Positions 8,051 to 16,260 of a stretch of 45,800 nucleotides of DNA are shown here, one piece after another. Source of the DNA: Ktedonobacterales bacterium (lineage in GTDB: Bacteria; Chloroflexota; Ktedonobacteria; Ktedonobacterales; Ktedonobacteraceae); NCBI GenBank assembly GCA_027451525.1, contig DAIDJF010000030.1, positions 1 through 45,800 of the forward strand. Reading direction: 5' to 3'. A model generated the notes under the pieces. It was given only the letters and a program-made list of their open reading frames with translations. It ran no database searches and was not told the origin of the DNA. Position 1 is the first letter of the stretch. Every line of letters starts with the position of its first letter. The position numbers and the translations under genes are program-made.

Positions 8051-8836
8051 CTACACCAACGGATACTGATCTAACACGTCCAGATGTTCGAGCCAGGAGA
8101 GATATTGTTCGGGCGTATAGCTCTGTCCGGCAATCTCTAACTCGCTCACATTGCATTCGCATAGTCCTTTGCCGGTTGATTTGTTACCCCCCAGACGCTC
8201 AAACATGCGCAGGCTTGCCAGCAGCAGGAGCAACGAATAAGATGGCGTCTTCTCGCTGACGCTGGCGAAGAGTCCACGCTCGACAAGCTGACGAGCAGGA
8301 GCACAATCCAGGTCACCGTTCATCTCACCCTCAAACGTCAGTTCAGGAATGCCAAACTCGCTGGTATAGAGTGCCCCTTCGACAGCGGTGCGCGTCAGGC
8401 GATCAATACGCACCTGTGTTAACTCGGTTGTTTGTAACTGCTTAAAGTTACTTTGTCCTGGGTTTGCTTGCCTCCGTCTTTCAAGAAAAGTTCTATCACT
8501 CTCAGAAAGATAGGCATTTTCAAAATGCAGCGTACCAGGGAAGAGACGCGAACCGAAGATGCGCGTGACCATAGTAACCTCACCAGAAAAGTCTTTTAGG
8601 GCTTCCTGCGCATTATGTGGGCTAACAACACGCTCTCGATGCTTTTTTTGCGCATAGAAGCGTTCAATCTGCTCGCACTGCTCACGTAGTGTTCCTTTGA
8701 AGGTTGAGGCTGGTATATAGAGATAACCATCGTTGTCGCGCTTGACCGTGCGATCTAACAGACCGGAGCGCACGCCCGTACCCATATGAAAGGGCGACTG
8801 AAACGTCAGCGCATAGGTGATATGAATAGCGGTCAT
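8051..8836 (-). CDS. csm3: Csm3-like backbone RAMP (copy 1 in operon)
   Basis: A 261-residue RAMP encoded directly after cas10, with which it shares an ATGA stop/start overlap. The order of motifs is the RAMP strand ALTFQSPFHMGTG, Asp28 in GLLDRTVKRD at the Csm3 cleavage position, YIPASTFKGTLRE, VRIDRLTRTAVEGALYTSEF in the crRNA/target groove segment, and a C-terminal LGGNKSTGKGLCE glycine loop. It lacks the CxxC seen in the two other copies, so the three backbone genes are not recent duplicates. Expected role: filament subunit and target RNA cleavage. Confidence 0.85.
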   Translation of the reverse strand: MTAIHITYALTFQSPFHMGTGVRSGLLDRTVKRDNDGYLYIPASTFKGTLREQCEQIERFYAQKKHRERVVSPHNAQEALKDFSGEVTMVTRIFGSRLFPGTLHFENAYLSESDRTFLERRRQANPGQSNFKQLQTTELTQVRIDRLTRTAVEGALYTSEFGIPELTFEGEMNGDLDCAPARQLVERGLFASVSEKTPSYSLLLLLASLRMFERLGGNKSTGKGLCECNVSELEIAGQSYTPEQYLSWLEHLDVLDQYPLV

Positions 8837-10590
8837 CTGCCTTCCTCCTCCTGAACACCTGAGGCCACAAAATCGTATAGCTCAATGAAATCAAGTAGTG
8901 GCGTGCGATAGACATCTGTGCCGTCAATAAACCAGGGGAAAACAGGCGGGACCTGCACAAGTGTGGTGTCTGCGGACGCAATACCTTCCCGTCTTCTATG
9001 ATAGCGATCATTAAACTCTAACATTACCTTGAGGATAAAATCACGCTCCTTTGGTTTCCAGGTACGCAGTATGCCAATTGCCTCCAGGATACTTGTTGTG
9101 CGGTTGAGTTGCATGACTGCCTCACGCACCTGATGTAGCTTTGTGCGCCCCAACCCTTTGCCCTCATATATCTTCTTAAGCAGCAAATCAAACGTTGCGA
9201 GATCATATGGACGTAGCGTCGCGTAAAACTCAGGGTCTTTCACATCAAGCTTTACAGTATGAAGAGTTCCATATGCATCGTTATAGTCGAGAACAGAGCC
9301 ACCAGCTACGACCATAAAATTGATATACGAGCCGTCATCGCTCTGGATATTACCATTTTTCGCGGACACCGTAGCGGCCTTTCTACGTTTCGCGCCCTCT
9401 TTTTTAGCAGCTTTCAGCACGGCTTCAGACATCTCTCGGCTTAGGCCAAAGGGGTATTTGATAGGGACAAGCAAGACGCCAACCGAGAGCGAAAAATCCA
9501 GCCCTGCCAGCAATTTATCCTTATCATCCTTATCGCACCTTATCATCTCGTCTCGGAAGGCTTTAGCAATGGCAACAGCAAGCTGACAAGCATAAGCAGC
9601 ATCGACAACCATTAAGATATCGTCACCGCCAAGTAGAAGCACATCAAAGGGAAAGATAGGAGTAAGTGAACGAGGTGTAGCTTCCGGTTTCGATAAAGTT
9701 TTTTTAATTCCTTGCGCTACAGCCGTAAAAATAGCATCATCAACACGATCTGCAAAGATCTGCATCTTTTGCAGTGTATCAAGCTTCTCTTCGATCATTT
9801 TTCCCATGCTGTTGCCATCAGCATAGATCACACCGAGATAACCTTGAGACTTATCAGAAAGTATAGATTCATTGAAACTATCAGGACGCGTAATTCCCTT
9901 AGCTTCCTCAACTGTACAATAGTGAGCTTGCGCTAATGCATCTATTAAACGCGACCAAAGCAAGCGATCTTTTGTTGCTTTACCTGTGATGATTTTGCTT
10001 TTAACATCTCTATCTTCTTGACGCTTCTCATAACAACTTCTACAGTAACGTGCATCTGTGCTTATATCAGCATCATCCTCAGAATTATCCTCATTCTGTT
10101 TAGGAGAAACCGCTGCGTAGTCTACACCACAGGCATCACATGGGCGCATGAACGGATGAGAAGGTAGGGCAACAGTGGATGGTGGACTATCTTTCGCCTG
10201 ACGTAGTTTCCAGCGCAACAGGCTAAGCTCGCTCTTTACATCTATGCGAGCAACTTCTGTTAGCTTTTTTCCGTTAAACTGATCAGTTAATGGCAATATT
10301 GCATAGGTAATAGAGGCTCCGCCACCGGTGTTTTCACGATATGCTTGCTGTACCGCTCTTCCAAGCGTATCAGCATTATCAACATTAACGATGAATAAGC
10401 CAGAACCGCCATTAGCATATACTTCTTCAGCACCATGCAGTTTCGCAATTTTCACCATATCATCGCGGTTGAGGCGATCTAACCGAGAACTGGCCCCACG
10501 TATCTCTTTGAGTCTATCGGTGGCAAAGACGTAGCGTTTGATGTGATCGGTGTCGAACGCTATCAATGCCTTTTGTGCTTGTTCTGCCAA
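8833..10590 (-). CDS. cas10: Cas10 of type III-D, no HD domain, GGDD intact
   Basis: The large subunit, predicted to make cyclic oligoadenylate from ATP when target RNA binds. The first Palm domain begins almost at once (LIAFDTDHIKRYVFATDRLKEIRGAS), followed by a degenerate NGGSG strand, a zinc finger with two CxxC pairs (CDAC and CRSC), then the second Palm: YLGVIYADGNSMGKM and LLLGGDDILMVVDA with the cyclase GGDD. A helical C-terminal D4-like domain ends the protein. No HD nuclease domain precedes Palm 1. I prefer the TTG start at 10590, which has AGGGAGG 6 nt upstream and begins eight residues before the Palm; an in-frame ATG at 10653 lacks a ribosome-binding site and sits 10 nt from a possible TATACT -10 box. 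First gene of the operon. Confidence 0.93.
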   Translation of the reverse strand: MAEQAQKALIAFDTDHIKRYVFATDRLKEIRGASSRLDRLNRDDMVKIAKLHGAEEVYANGGSGLFIVNVDNADTLGRAVQQAYRENTGGGASITYAILPLTDQFNGKKLTEVARIDVKSELSLLRWKLRQAKDSPPSTVALPSHPFMRPCDACGVDYAAVSPKQNEDNSEDDADISTDARYCRSCYEKRQEDRDVKSKIITGKATKDRLLWSRLIDALAQAHYCTVEEAKGITRPDSFNESILSDKSQGYLGVIYADGNSMGKMIEEKLDTLQKMQIFADRVDDAIFTAVAQGIKKTLSKPEATPRSLTPIFPFDVLLLGGDDILMVVDAAYACQLAVAIAKAFRDEMIRCDKDDKDKLLAGLDFSLSVGVLLVPIKYPFGLSREMSEAVLKAAKKEGAKRRKAATVSAKNGNIQSDDGSYINFMVVAGGSVLDYNDAYGTLHTVKLDVKDPEFYATLRPYDLATFDLLLKKIYEGKGLGRTKLHQVREAVMQLNRTTSILEAIGILRTWKPKERDFILKVMLEFNDRYHRRREGIASADTTLVQVPPVFPWFIDGTDVYRTPLLDFIELYDFVASGVQEEEGR

Positions 10591-10663
10591 GAGTATCCTC
10601 CCTTTCGCGTCTCTCCTCCGCGCAAATTTCGTTTCCTCACCATCCAGGCTCATATGTGTAAGC

Positions 10664-10669
10664 AGTATA
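10664..10669 (-). promoter_or_regulatory. Possible -10 box of the cas operon
   Basis: On the minus strand the hexamer TATACT stands 74 nt before the preferred cas10 start and only 10 nt before the alternative ATG. The -35 at 17 bp is poor (TTTTCT), which would suit a promoter needing an activator. Confidence 0.35.
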
Positions 10670-10699
10670 ACAGCATTTGTATGGGAAGAAAACCTGAAT

Positions 10700-10730
10700 A
10701 CTTCTGAATTTTTTCAGAAGTGCTTCTGAA
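10700..10730. promoter_or_regulatory. Palindrome with third half-site upstream of cas10
   Basis: A perfect inverted repeat ACTTCTGAA - TTTT - TTCAGAAGT spans 10700-10721, and a third copy of the half-site CTTCTGAA follows at 10723-10730. It lies in the divergent gap between the cas operon and the CCA-adding enzyme gene, about 31-60 bp upstream of the proposed cas -10 box. Spacing and symmetry suggest a dimeric regulator site with an extra half-site. It could alternatively fold as an RNA hairpin, but it has no terminator role here, since both genes point away. Confidence 0.5.
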
Positions 10731-10760
10731 ATTCTAGAGTATTTCTCCTACTGGACAGCG

Positions 10761-12350
10761 GTGATACCATATACCACAAGAGAGCAGTCCGAGTCAGCAA
10801 TGAGCAGGGAAGATATGACAATGCATGAGGATCGTCTTGATGGGCGGATATTGCCCGTTTTAGAGAAAACGCTCAACTTCTTTCTTAAGCATGGGTGCGC
10901 CGCCTTCGTGGTTGGTGGCTCTATCCGTGATCTCTTACTCCACCATCCCATCACTGATTGGGATATCGTCATCAGCGATAGCGTGCCACGCCTCGCTCCC
11001 AGACTTGCCGATGCTCTTGAGGGCTATTATGTGCGCATGCACGATAAAGCCTCGCGCGTTGTCGTAAAGGATGAACACGGCGAGCTAATACTTGATATCG
11101 CTCCCATGCACGGCGCAGCCATCCAGGACGATCTTCTCCAGCGCGATTTTACGCTCAACGCGCTAGCTGCTCCCCTGTCCGACGTTATTGCTACCTTACA
11201 CGATTCCACGCACGCACTTTCGTCCGTATTGATTGACCCAACCCACGGTTTGGCCGACATACACACCCACACATTGCGCACGGTCAGCGATACTATTTTT
11301 CAGCACGATCCGCTGCGCCTGCTGCGTGCCGTGCGCTTTGCAATCTATCATGCACTCTCTATCGAGCCGCATACTGAGAAGCTCATCAAACGCGATGCTC
11401 ATCTTTTACTGCAAGCTGCCGCATCGCGTATTCATGAAGAGATGTATGCTATTCTGACACCAGCCAGCGCAACTACACATTTGCATCTGCTTGATAGGCT
11501 TGGCCTGTTCACTATCCTGATGCCAGAATTTATTGCGGCGCGTGGCATGCCTCAGCCTGAACTGCATCACTGGGACGTTTTTGAACACTCGCTTGAAACC
11601 GTCTCCGCGCTGGAATTCTTGATGGCGCAATTGCACCTGCCAGCCGAAGAACTACATCAATCGCCGCTGACAATGAATGACGCTAATGATCTGCTTACCT
11701 TGCAAACGCTTTTGCGCGAAGCGGAAGGACAACAAATACTCACAGTTGCGTCCCTCACGTCGCCTGCGATGAAGCTAGCTGCCTTGTTGCACGATATCGG
11801 CAAACCCGTGACATACGTGGTCGACGAAGGGGGCAATATCCATTTTTACGGCCATCCACAGGCTGGTGTTCCATTGGTACAACAGATCATGCGGCGCATT
11901 AACGCAAGCACGCACGATACACGTCTGGCGCAACAGGTCGCCGCTCACCATATGCGCCCCGGCCAACTCAGCAACACACCGATGACGCCACGTGCTATTC
12001 GGCGTTACTTTCTCGACCTCGGTCCGACAGGGATTGCTGTTGCCTTGATCTCGCTCGCCGACCATCTCGCCATGCGCGGACCTGAGCCACTGCTCCCTAG
12101 CTGGGAACGCCATCTCTCCGCCGTGCGTATCCTGCTCACGCGCTACATCCGCGAACGCCGGAGCATTCTGCCACCACGCCTGATTCAGCCCGAAGAGATC
12201 ATCCATCATTTTGGCGTTGAACCGGGTCCACTGCTTGGGCAGCTGTTAGAAGAGATCGCGGAAGCGCAGGCTGAGGGGGAGATTCGCTCACGCAGCGAGG
12301 CCTTCTGGTTCCTTGAGGAGAGATTGGGAGGAAAGAAAGAAGAATTGTAG
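10761..12350 (+). CDS. cca: CCA-adding enzyme / poly(A) polymerase family with HD domain
   Basis: A class II tRNA nucleotidyltransferase-type protein. The polymerase head has FVVGGSIRDLLLHHPITDWDIV, with the GGxxRD and DxD metal-binding motifs, then QRDFTLNALA, the RNA-binding PHDPLRLLRAVRFA segment (FQHDPLRLLRAVRFA), and a C-terminal HD phosphohydrolase domain with LLHDIGKP and a later HH pair (AAHHMRPGQ). It repairs or adds tRNA 3' CCA ends, or polyadenylates RNA; sequence cannot separate these. The listed start is a GTG at 10761; the ATG at 10821 with AGGGAAG 8 nt upstream is the better translation start. It stands alone, divergent from the cas operon. Confidence 0.85.
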   Translation: MIPYTTREQSESAMSREDMTMHEDRLDGRILPVLEKTLNFFLKHGCAAFVVGGSIRDLLLHHPITDWDIVISDSVPRLAPRLADALEGYYVRMHDKASRVVVKDEHGELILDIAPMHGAAIQDDLLQRDFTLNALAAPLSDVIATLHDSTHALSSVLIDPTHGLADIHTHTLRTVSDTIFQHDPLRLLRAVRFAIYHALSIEPHTEKLIKRDAHLLLQAAASRIHEEMYAILTPASATTHLHLLDRLGLFTILMPEFIAARGMPQPELHHWDVFEHSLETVSALEFLMAQLHLPAEELHQSPLTMNDANDLLTLQTLLREAEGQQILTVASLTSPAMKLAALLHDIGKPVTYVVDEGGNIHFYGHPQAGVPLVQQIMRRINASTHDTRLAQQVAAHHMRPGQLSNTPMTPRAIRRYFLDLGPTGIAVALISLADHLAMRGPEPLLPSWERHLSAVRILLTRYIRERRSILPPRLIQPEEIIHHFGVEPGPLLGQLLEEIAEAQAEGEIRSRSEAFWFLEERLGGKKEEL

Positions 12351-12649
12351 GAACCGTGGTGCAGAGCATATTTGGTGCATGTGTACGACGGACGCGATGA
12401 TGGTCTTTAAAAATTTCATCCGAACACGTCACACGGTGGTGTAGGGGCGTGATTCATCACGCCCTGCCTGCGCACAGATCGGCCTGAGAAGCCGCATGAC
12501 GGGGGACGAGGGCGTGATGAATCACGCCCCTACGCAATTCCCACATTATTTTGTTCATCTCCATAATCTGTCCCTACGTCCGCTCAGGCGGATGCGTAGG
12601 GACGTGACTCATCGCGTCATACATTATTCGTTATAAGCAGGACTGTGTG
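12351..12649. repeat. Intergenic region with two large inverted repeats
   Basis: The gap between two convergent genes holds no gene. GTAGGGGCGTGAT...CACGCCCTG at 12441-12466 is mirrored by AGGGCGTGATGAATCACGCCCCTAC-type sequence at 12509-12533, about 42 bp apart; each arm is itself a palindrome. A second hairpin at 12571-12602 pairs TCCCTACG with CGTAGGGA and CCGC with GCGG. These are members of the dispersed GGGGCG family and may also stop transcription from both sides. The stretch 12390-12421 resembles 23550-23582. Confidence 0.75.
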
Positions 12650-13987
12650 CTAGCCTTGCGCGAGAGCCGAATTGCAGCTTTGCGTCATCTTGTTGAAGGC
12701 CGCGTCAGTGGTACTCTGACCAGTCGAGGCACTGACGAAGGCATTCGAGATGATATCGCGGCACTGGTCCCAGGCAGGAACAGCAGAAGCCACGAAGCCG
12801 AAGCTAAGCGACTGCGGACCAACCTTGCGTGCTGGCGCGGTAGTATAATAGCTCTGCAGCGTTGCACCGGAGAAGACTGACTGGCGAATGGGCATATAGC
12901 CAGTGCCCAGCACAAAGGTCGAATCAGCCTGAGCACTGGTCAGGAATTTCATGAAATTCCAGGCTGCGGCTTGGGTATCGGTATCTACGCCAGAGAAGAG
13001 CGCGATGTTGGTACCATACATGACGGTGAACTGACCAGCAGGACCAGCAGGCATCGGCAGTTCATTGAGCTGGAAGGTGCCGTTAATACCCTTCTTAAGG
13101 AAAGGATAGCTGGCAATCGAGGCAATCGCGAAAAGCGACTTCTGCGAGTCAAAATCATTCTCCCAGCTAAAGCCCTTGACGATATGGATCGCCCCGGCCT
13201 TCACCAGTGGGGCCAGCTCGCCTAATGCCTGTTTCGCATAGGGAGCATTGGTGCTGTTCGCGAAATCAGCACTCTTGCCATCGCTGGAGACAAAGCCAGT
13301 ACCGCCAAATGCCTTATACAGAACGGACCAGCCATCGACATCTGGTACATAGGAGAGTCCCCACTGCGAACCATCAGACTTCGTGACCTTCTTCAGATCG
13401 GCCTCAAAATCCTGGATGGTCGTCGGGGGCGTAATACCTGCTTTTTGTAAAGCATCAACGTTATAGTACAGCACGATATCGCTTTTGTTAAACGGCAACA
13501 TATACTGTGTGCCGTTGATCTGCCCATCCTTGAGCATGACAGGATAGAAATCCGAGAGATCGCTCTGGCTCAGGCCATCCTTGCCCGAAATAAAAGGTTG
13601 CAGTGAGAGTAACGCGCCCGCCTGCTGGAACTGCGTTGCCCACTCTTCGTAGACTTGTGCAATGGCAGGTGGCTTGCCCGCTGCAATCGCGGCAGTCAGT
13701 TTTGTCTTGAGCGTTGTATATGAATCAAATGCCTGTACGGTAACAGTGACATTGGGATGCAGTTGCTCATACTGCTTGACCAATGTGTCTACCGTGGTTT
13801 TGTTTGCTCCAGCTGAAAAAGCGTCCCAAAAGTTCACGGTATACTTCTTGCTAGCATCTAAGCCGCCCGTGCTGCTAGAGCTTGATGCACTACTGCCAGA
13901 GGTTGAACTGCCTCCGCCACATGCAGTCAGAAACATCATCATGACGAGTGCAAGTAGCGAGGTCACAGATAACCAGTTACGACGCAT
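12650..13987 (-). CDS. Sugar ABC importer, substrate-binding lipoprotein
   Basis: A 445-residue extracellular solute-binding protein of family 1 (MalE/UgpB type). The signal peptide ends in the lipobox LTAC, so Cys23 is lipidated and anchors the protein outside the membrane; a Gly/Ser-rich linker follows. YTVNFWDAFSAGANKTTVDTLVKQYEQLHP is the typical first strand and helix of this family, and IVLYYNVDALQKAGI and YGTNIALFSG are further conserved segments. AAGGA lies 6 nt before the ATG. It is last in the importer operon, after both permeases. Likely ligand: an oligosaccharide or glycerol-phosphate-type compound; not resolvable. Confidence 0.92.
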   Translation of the reverse strand: MRRNWLSVTSLLALVMMMFLTACGGGSSTSGSSASSSSSTGGLDASKKYTVNFWDAFSAGANKTTVDTLVKQYEQLHPNVTVTVQAFDSYTTLKTKLTAAIAAGKPPAIAQVYEEWATQFQQAGALLSLQPFISGKDGLSQSDLSDFYPVMLKDGQINGTQYMLPFNKSDIVLYYNVDALQKAGITPPTTIQDFEADLKKVTKSDGSQWGLSYVPDVDGWSVLYKAFGGTGFVSSDGKSADFANSTNAPYAKQALGELAPLVKAGAIHIVKGFSWENDFDSQKSLFAIASIASYPFLKKGINGTFQLNELPMPAGPAGQFTVMYGTNIALFSGVDTDTQAAAWNFMKFLTSAQADSTFVLGTGYMPIRQSVFSGATLQSYYTTAPARKVGPQSLSFGFVASAVPAWDQCRDIISNAFVSASTGQSTTDAAFNKMTQSCNSALAQG

Positions 13988-14119
13988 AATTCGTCCTTTC
14001 GATAAGAAAATCTATGTCACTATAAATTGCACGCACTACTTTAACTCAGCTATTACTACGCAAATAGAAGCTTGATTCTCCCATTACATAGCAATTCGCG
14101 CAATAGAACGTAAACAGCA

Positions 14120-14986
14120 TTACCCCTTTGTGCTGCCAGCGGCAATTCCCTCGATGAACTGCTTTTGTGCGATCAGGAAAAGCACCAGCACGGGCAGGGT
14201 AGTAAAGGCAGCAGCGGCAGCCAGTCCAGTAGGGTCAGTGCCATCCGCAGAAATAAACGCTTGCAAGCCAACTTCTACCGGGCGGAGCGCGTCTGAGCTA
14301 GTCACCAGATAGGGCCAGAGGAAGGCATTCCAACTGCCAATAAACACCTGCAATGCGACAACCGCGATTGCGGGACGCGCTAAAGGGGCCGCCACCCGCC
14401 ACAGATAGCCGAGGCGCGAGCAGCCATCAAGCTGAGCGGCCTCCCAGAGTGAAGGGGGGAGCGCAAGAAAGAACTGGCGGAGCAGGAAGATACCGGAGAT
14501 ACTCACACCGTAAGGAATAATCTGGGCCTGATACGTATCAATCCAGTGCAGCGAAGAGATGATTAGATAGCTGGGGATTAGTGTGGCCTCGCCTGGGATC
14601 ATAATCAAAGCAAGGATTGCCAGGAAAAGCAGACGCCGCCCAGGAAACTTCATTGTGCCGAAAGCATAGGCGGCCAGCAACGAGGTCACTACCGATAGCA
14701 CAACGGTAGAGGTTGCAATAAACACACTATTGGCAAAATACTGTTCCCAGGGAACAAATTGCCAGGCCCGCACATAGTTTGACCACACCCAGTCGGGCCA
14801 GAAGTGCGGGCTTGTATCTGACGCACTGCGGTCACTCAGCAACGAGGTCACAACCATCCAATAGAACGGGAAAAGCGCGAACAGAGCGGCGATACCAGCG
14901 ATTGCATACAGCAGGACCGCGCGTGGTAGTCGACGCCACCACTGTACACGCCGCGCGGACATATTACGTGAACGAGCGATTGCCAT
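14120..14986 (-). CDS. Sugar ABC importer permease, MalG-type
   Basis: A 288-residue inner-membrane permease. Six membrane segments can be followed, beginning AVLLYAIAGIAALFALFPFYWMVVTSL. The EAA loop that docks the ATPase is present (SLWEAAQLDGCSRLGYLWRVAAPLARPA). The start chosen is the ATG at 14986 with GGAGG 9 nt upstream; the upstream in-frame extension to 15181 would lie inside the other permease gene. Partner of the MalF-type permease just upstream, 19 nt away. Confidence 0.92.
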   Translation of the reverse strand: MAIARSRNMSARRVQWWRRLPRAVLLYAIAGIAALFALFPFYWMVVTSLLSDRSASDTSPHFWPDWVWSNYVRAWQFVPWEQYFANSVFIATSTVVLSVVTSLLAAYAFGTMKFPGRRLLFLAILALIMIPGEATLIPSYLIISSLHWIDTYQAQIIPYGVSISGIFLLRQFFLALPPSLWEAAQLDGCSRLGYLWRVAAPLARPAIAVVALQVFIGSWNAFLWPYLVTSSDALRPVEVGLQAFISADGTDPTGLAAAAAFTTLPVLVLFLIAQKQFIEGIAAGSTKG

Positions 14987-15005
14987 TGTTGCTTCCTCCA
15001 TACAC

Positions 15006-15965
15006 CTAATAGTTTTCCGCAGCACCGCGCCGCGTGAACAGCAACTGACCAGCAGCAAAGGTAAACACGAGCAGGAAGATGACCACCGAGATTGCCGCTC
15101 CCAGCCCATCATGTGAGTTGTTTGAAAACGCTTCAGAGAAGAGATAGAGACCAAGCGTACGCGCAGCGTTATTGGGGCCACCCTCTGCGCCGACGAAGAG
15201 GAAGACAGGTTGAAACATCTTGAACGCCTCGATTGTTCCCAGCAACATCACCACCAGCGTGATCGGCATCAGCAAGGGCCAGGTAATATATCGGAAGATC
15301 TGCCACGCGCTCGCACCATCTACCCGCGCAGCCTCAGCCAGTGAGGGCGAGATGTTGCTCAGTCCCGACATAAACAACACCACACTAAAGCCTGCCGATT
15401 TCCAGGTGGTATAGAAGATAATGCTCACCAGCGTCCAGTGTGGATCCCCTAGCCAATCAATAGGATGTTGGTGAAAGAGGCGTAGAAGGCCATCAAAGAG
15501 GCCATGATAATTGTCGAACATCCAATACCAAATGGATGTGGTCGCGACCAGCGGTGTAATGAAGGGCGAGAAGATTGCCAAGCGCCAAAAAGCTTTAGCG
15601 CGAATACCAGACATCAGGATAATTGCCAGAAAGAGCGCGAGACACAGGACCAGCGGGACAGAGATGAGCACATAGAGCACGGAGGTTTGCAAGGCTTGCC
15701 AGAAATTCGGGTCATGTAACAGAAATTCATAGTTACCAAGCCCGGTAAATGGTTGATCGCCATGAATTAAAAAGTTCCATTTGAACAGGCTCATATAAAA
15801 GACAAAAGCCGTGGGCGCATACGAGAAAAGGCCGAGAATCACAAAAGCAGGCAGCAAATAGAGATACGCCTGGCCTGTCAAAAACCAGCGTTTCAGTCGT
15901 TGCATTCGTGATTGCCCTATCTTGGCAGATGAGAGCGCGGTAGGTATGCTCAGATCACGTTCCAT
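15006..15965 (-). CDS. Sugar ABC importer permease, MalF/UgpA-type
   Basis: A 319-residue permease with six predicted membrane segments; the first is AYLYLLPAFVILGLFSYAPTAFVFYMSLF, typical of the LacF/UgpA group. The EAA loop reads LAEAARVDGASAWQIFRYITWPLL. I start it at 15965, where GAGGAG lies 8 nt upstream; an ATG at 15980 overlaps that ribosome-binding site. First gene of the operon; no ATPase gene is present, so a shared MsmK/UgpC-type ATPase from elsewhere must energise it. Confidence 0.92.
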   Translation of the reverse strand: MERDLSIPTALSSAKIGQSRMQRLKRWFLTGQAYLYLLPAFVILGLFSYAPTAFVFYMSLFKWNFLIHGDQPFTGLGNYEFLLHDPNFWQALQTSVLYVLISVPLVLCLALFLAIILMSGIRAKAFWRLAIFSPFITPLVATTSIWYWMFDNYHGLFDGLLRLFHQHPIDWLGDPHWTLVSIIFYTTWKSAGFSVVLFMSGLSNISPSLAEAARVDGASAWQIFRYITWPLLMPITLVVMLLGTIEAFKMFQPVFLFVGAEGGPNNAARTLGLYLFSEAFSNNSHDGLGAAISVVIFLLVFTFAAGQLLFTRRGAAENY

Positions 15966-16007
15966 AAACGTTCTCCTCATGTTAAATACACATGCTTCTT
16001 TATAATA

Positions 16008-16036
16008 GCTATACCGTATTAAAGAAATGTAATCAA
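16008..16036 (-). promoter_or_regulatory. Candidate promoter of the sugar importer operon
   Basis: On the minus strand TTGATT (16031-16036) and TATAGC (16008-16013) are separated by 17 bp, about 43 bp before the first permease start. An overlapping TATTAT-like hexamer lies a few bases further downstream. Confidence 0.45.
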
Positions 16037-16200
16037 GGAGCTAAGGTTGTGTAAAAAATGGTAGACGGTAGCAACCATATTTCTATGAGAAGAACGTACA
16101 ATGCCGTAGTTTTTGAGATTCGAGAGTTGAGACAGAAGACATGTAACACAGGAGCGTCATAATACGCGGTCAAACGTCATTGCGCCCCTTTTGTGCCTGG

Positions 16201-16230
16201 GAGCAGGGCGTGATACATCACGTCCTGCTC
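16201..16230. repeat. GC-rich hairpin of the dispersed palindrome family
   Basis: GAGCAGGGCGTGAT pairs with ATCACGTCCTGCTC across a 2-nt centre, with one mismatch in 14 bp. It lies 31 bp past the stop of the molybdenum hydroxylase gene and may act as the 3' end hairpin of that operon. The rest of the 15966-16260 gap holds no gene. Confidence 0.65.
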
Positions 16231-16260
16231 TCTACCCGATGCTGTTGCCCATGTGCTATG

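Noticed and set aside
10700..10721. Rho-independent terminator
   Set aside because: The palindrome is between two divergent genes, so no transcript should end there; an operator is more likely.
11775..12209. 144-codon minus-strand frame
   Set aside because: Covers the HD domain of the CCA-adding enzyme in reverse and has no recognisable domain or ribosome-binding site.
12351..12649. tRNA or other small RNA gene
   Set aside because: The symmetric hairpins match the dispersed palindrome family; no cloverleaf or TTCGA-type T-loop is visible.
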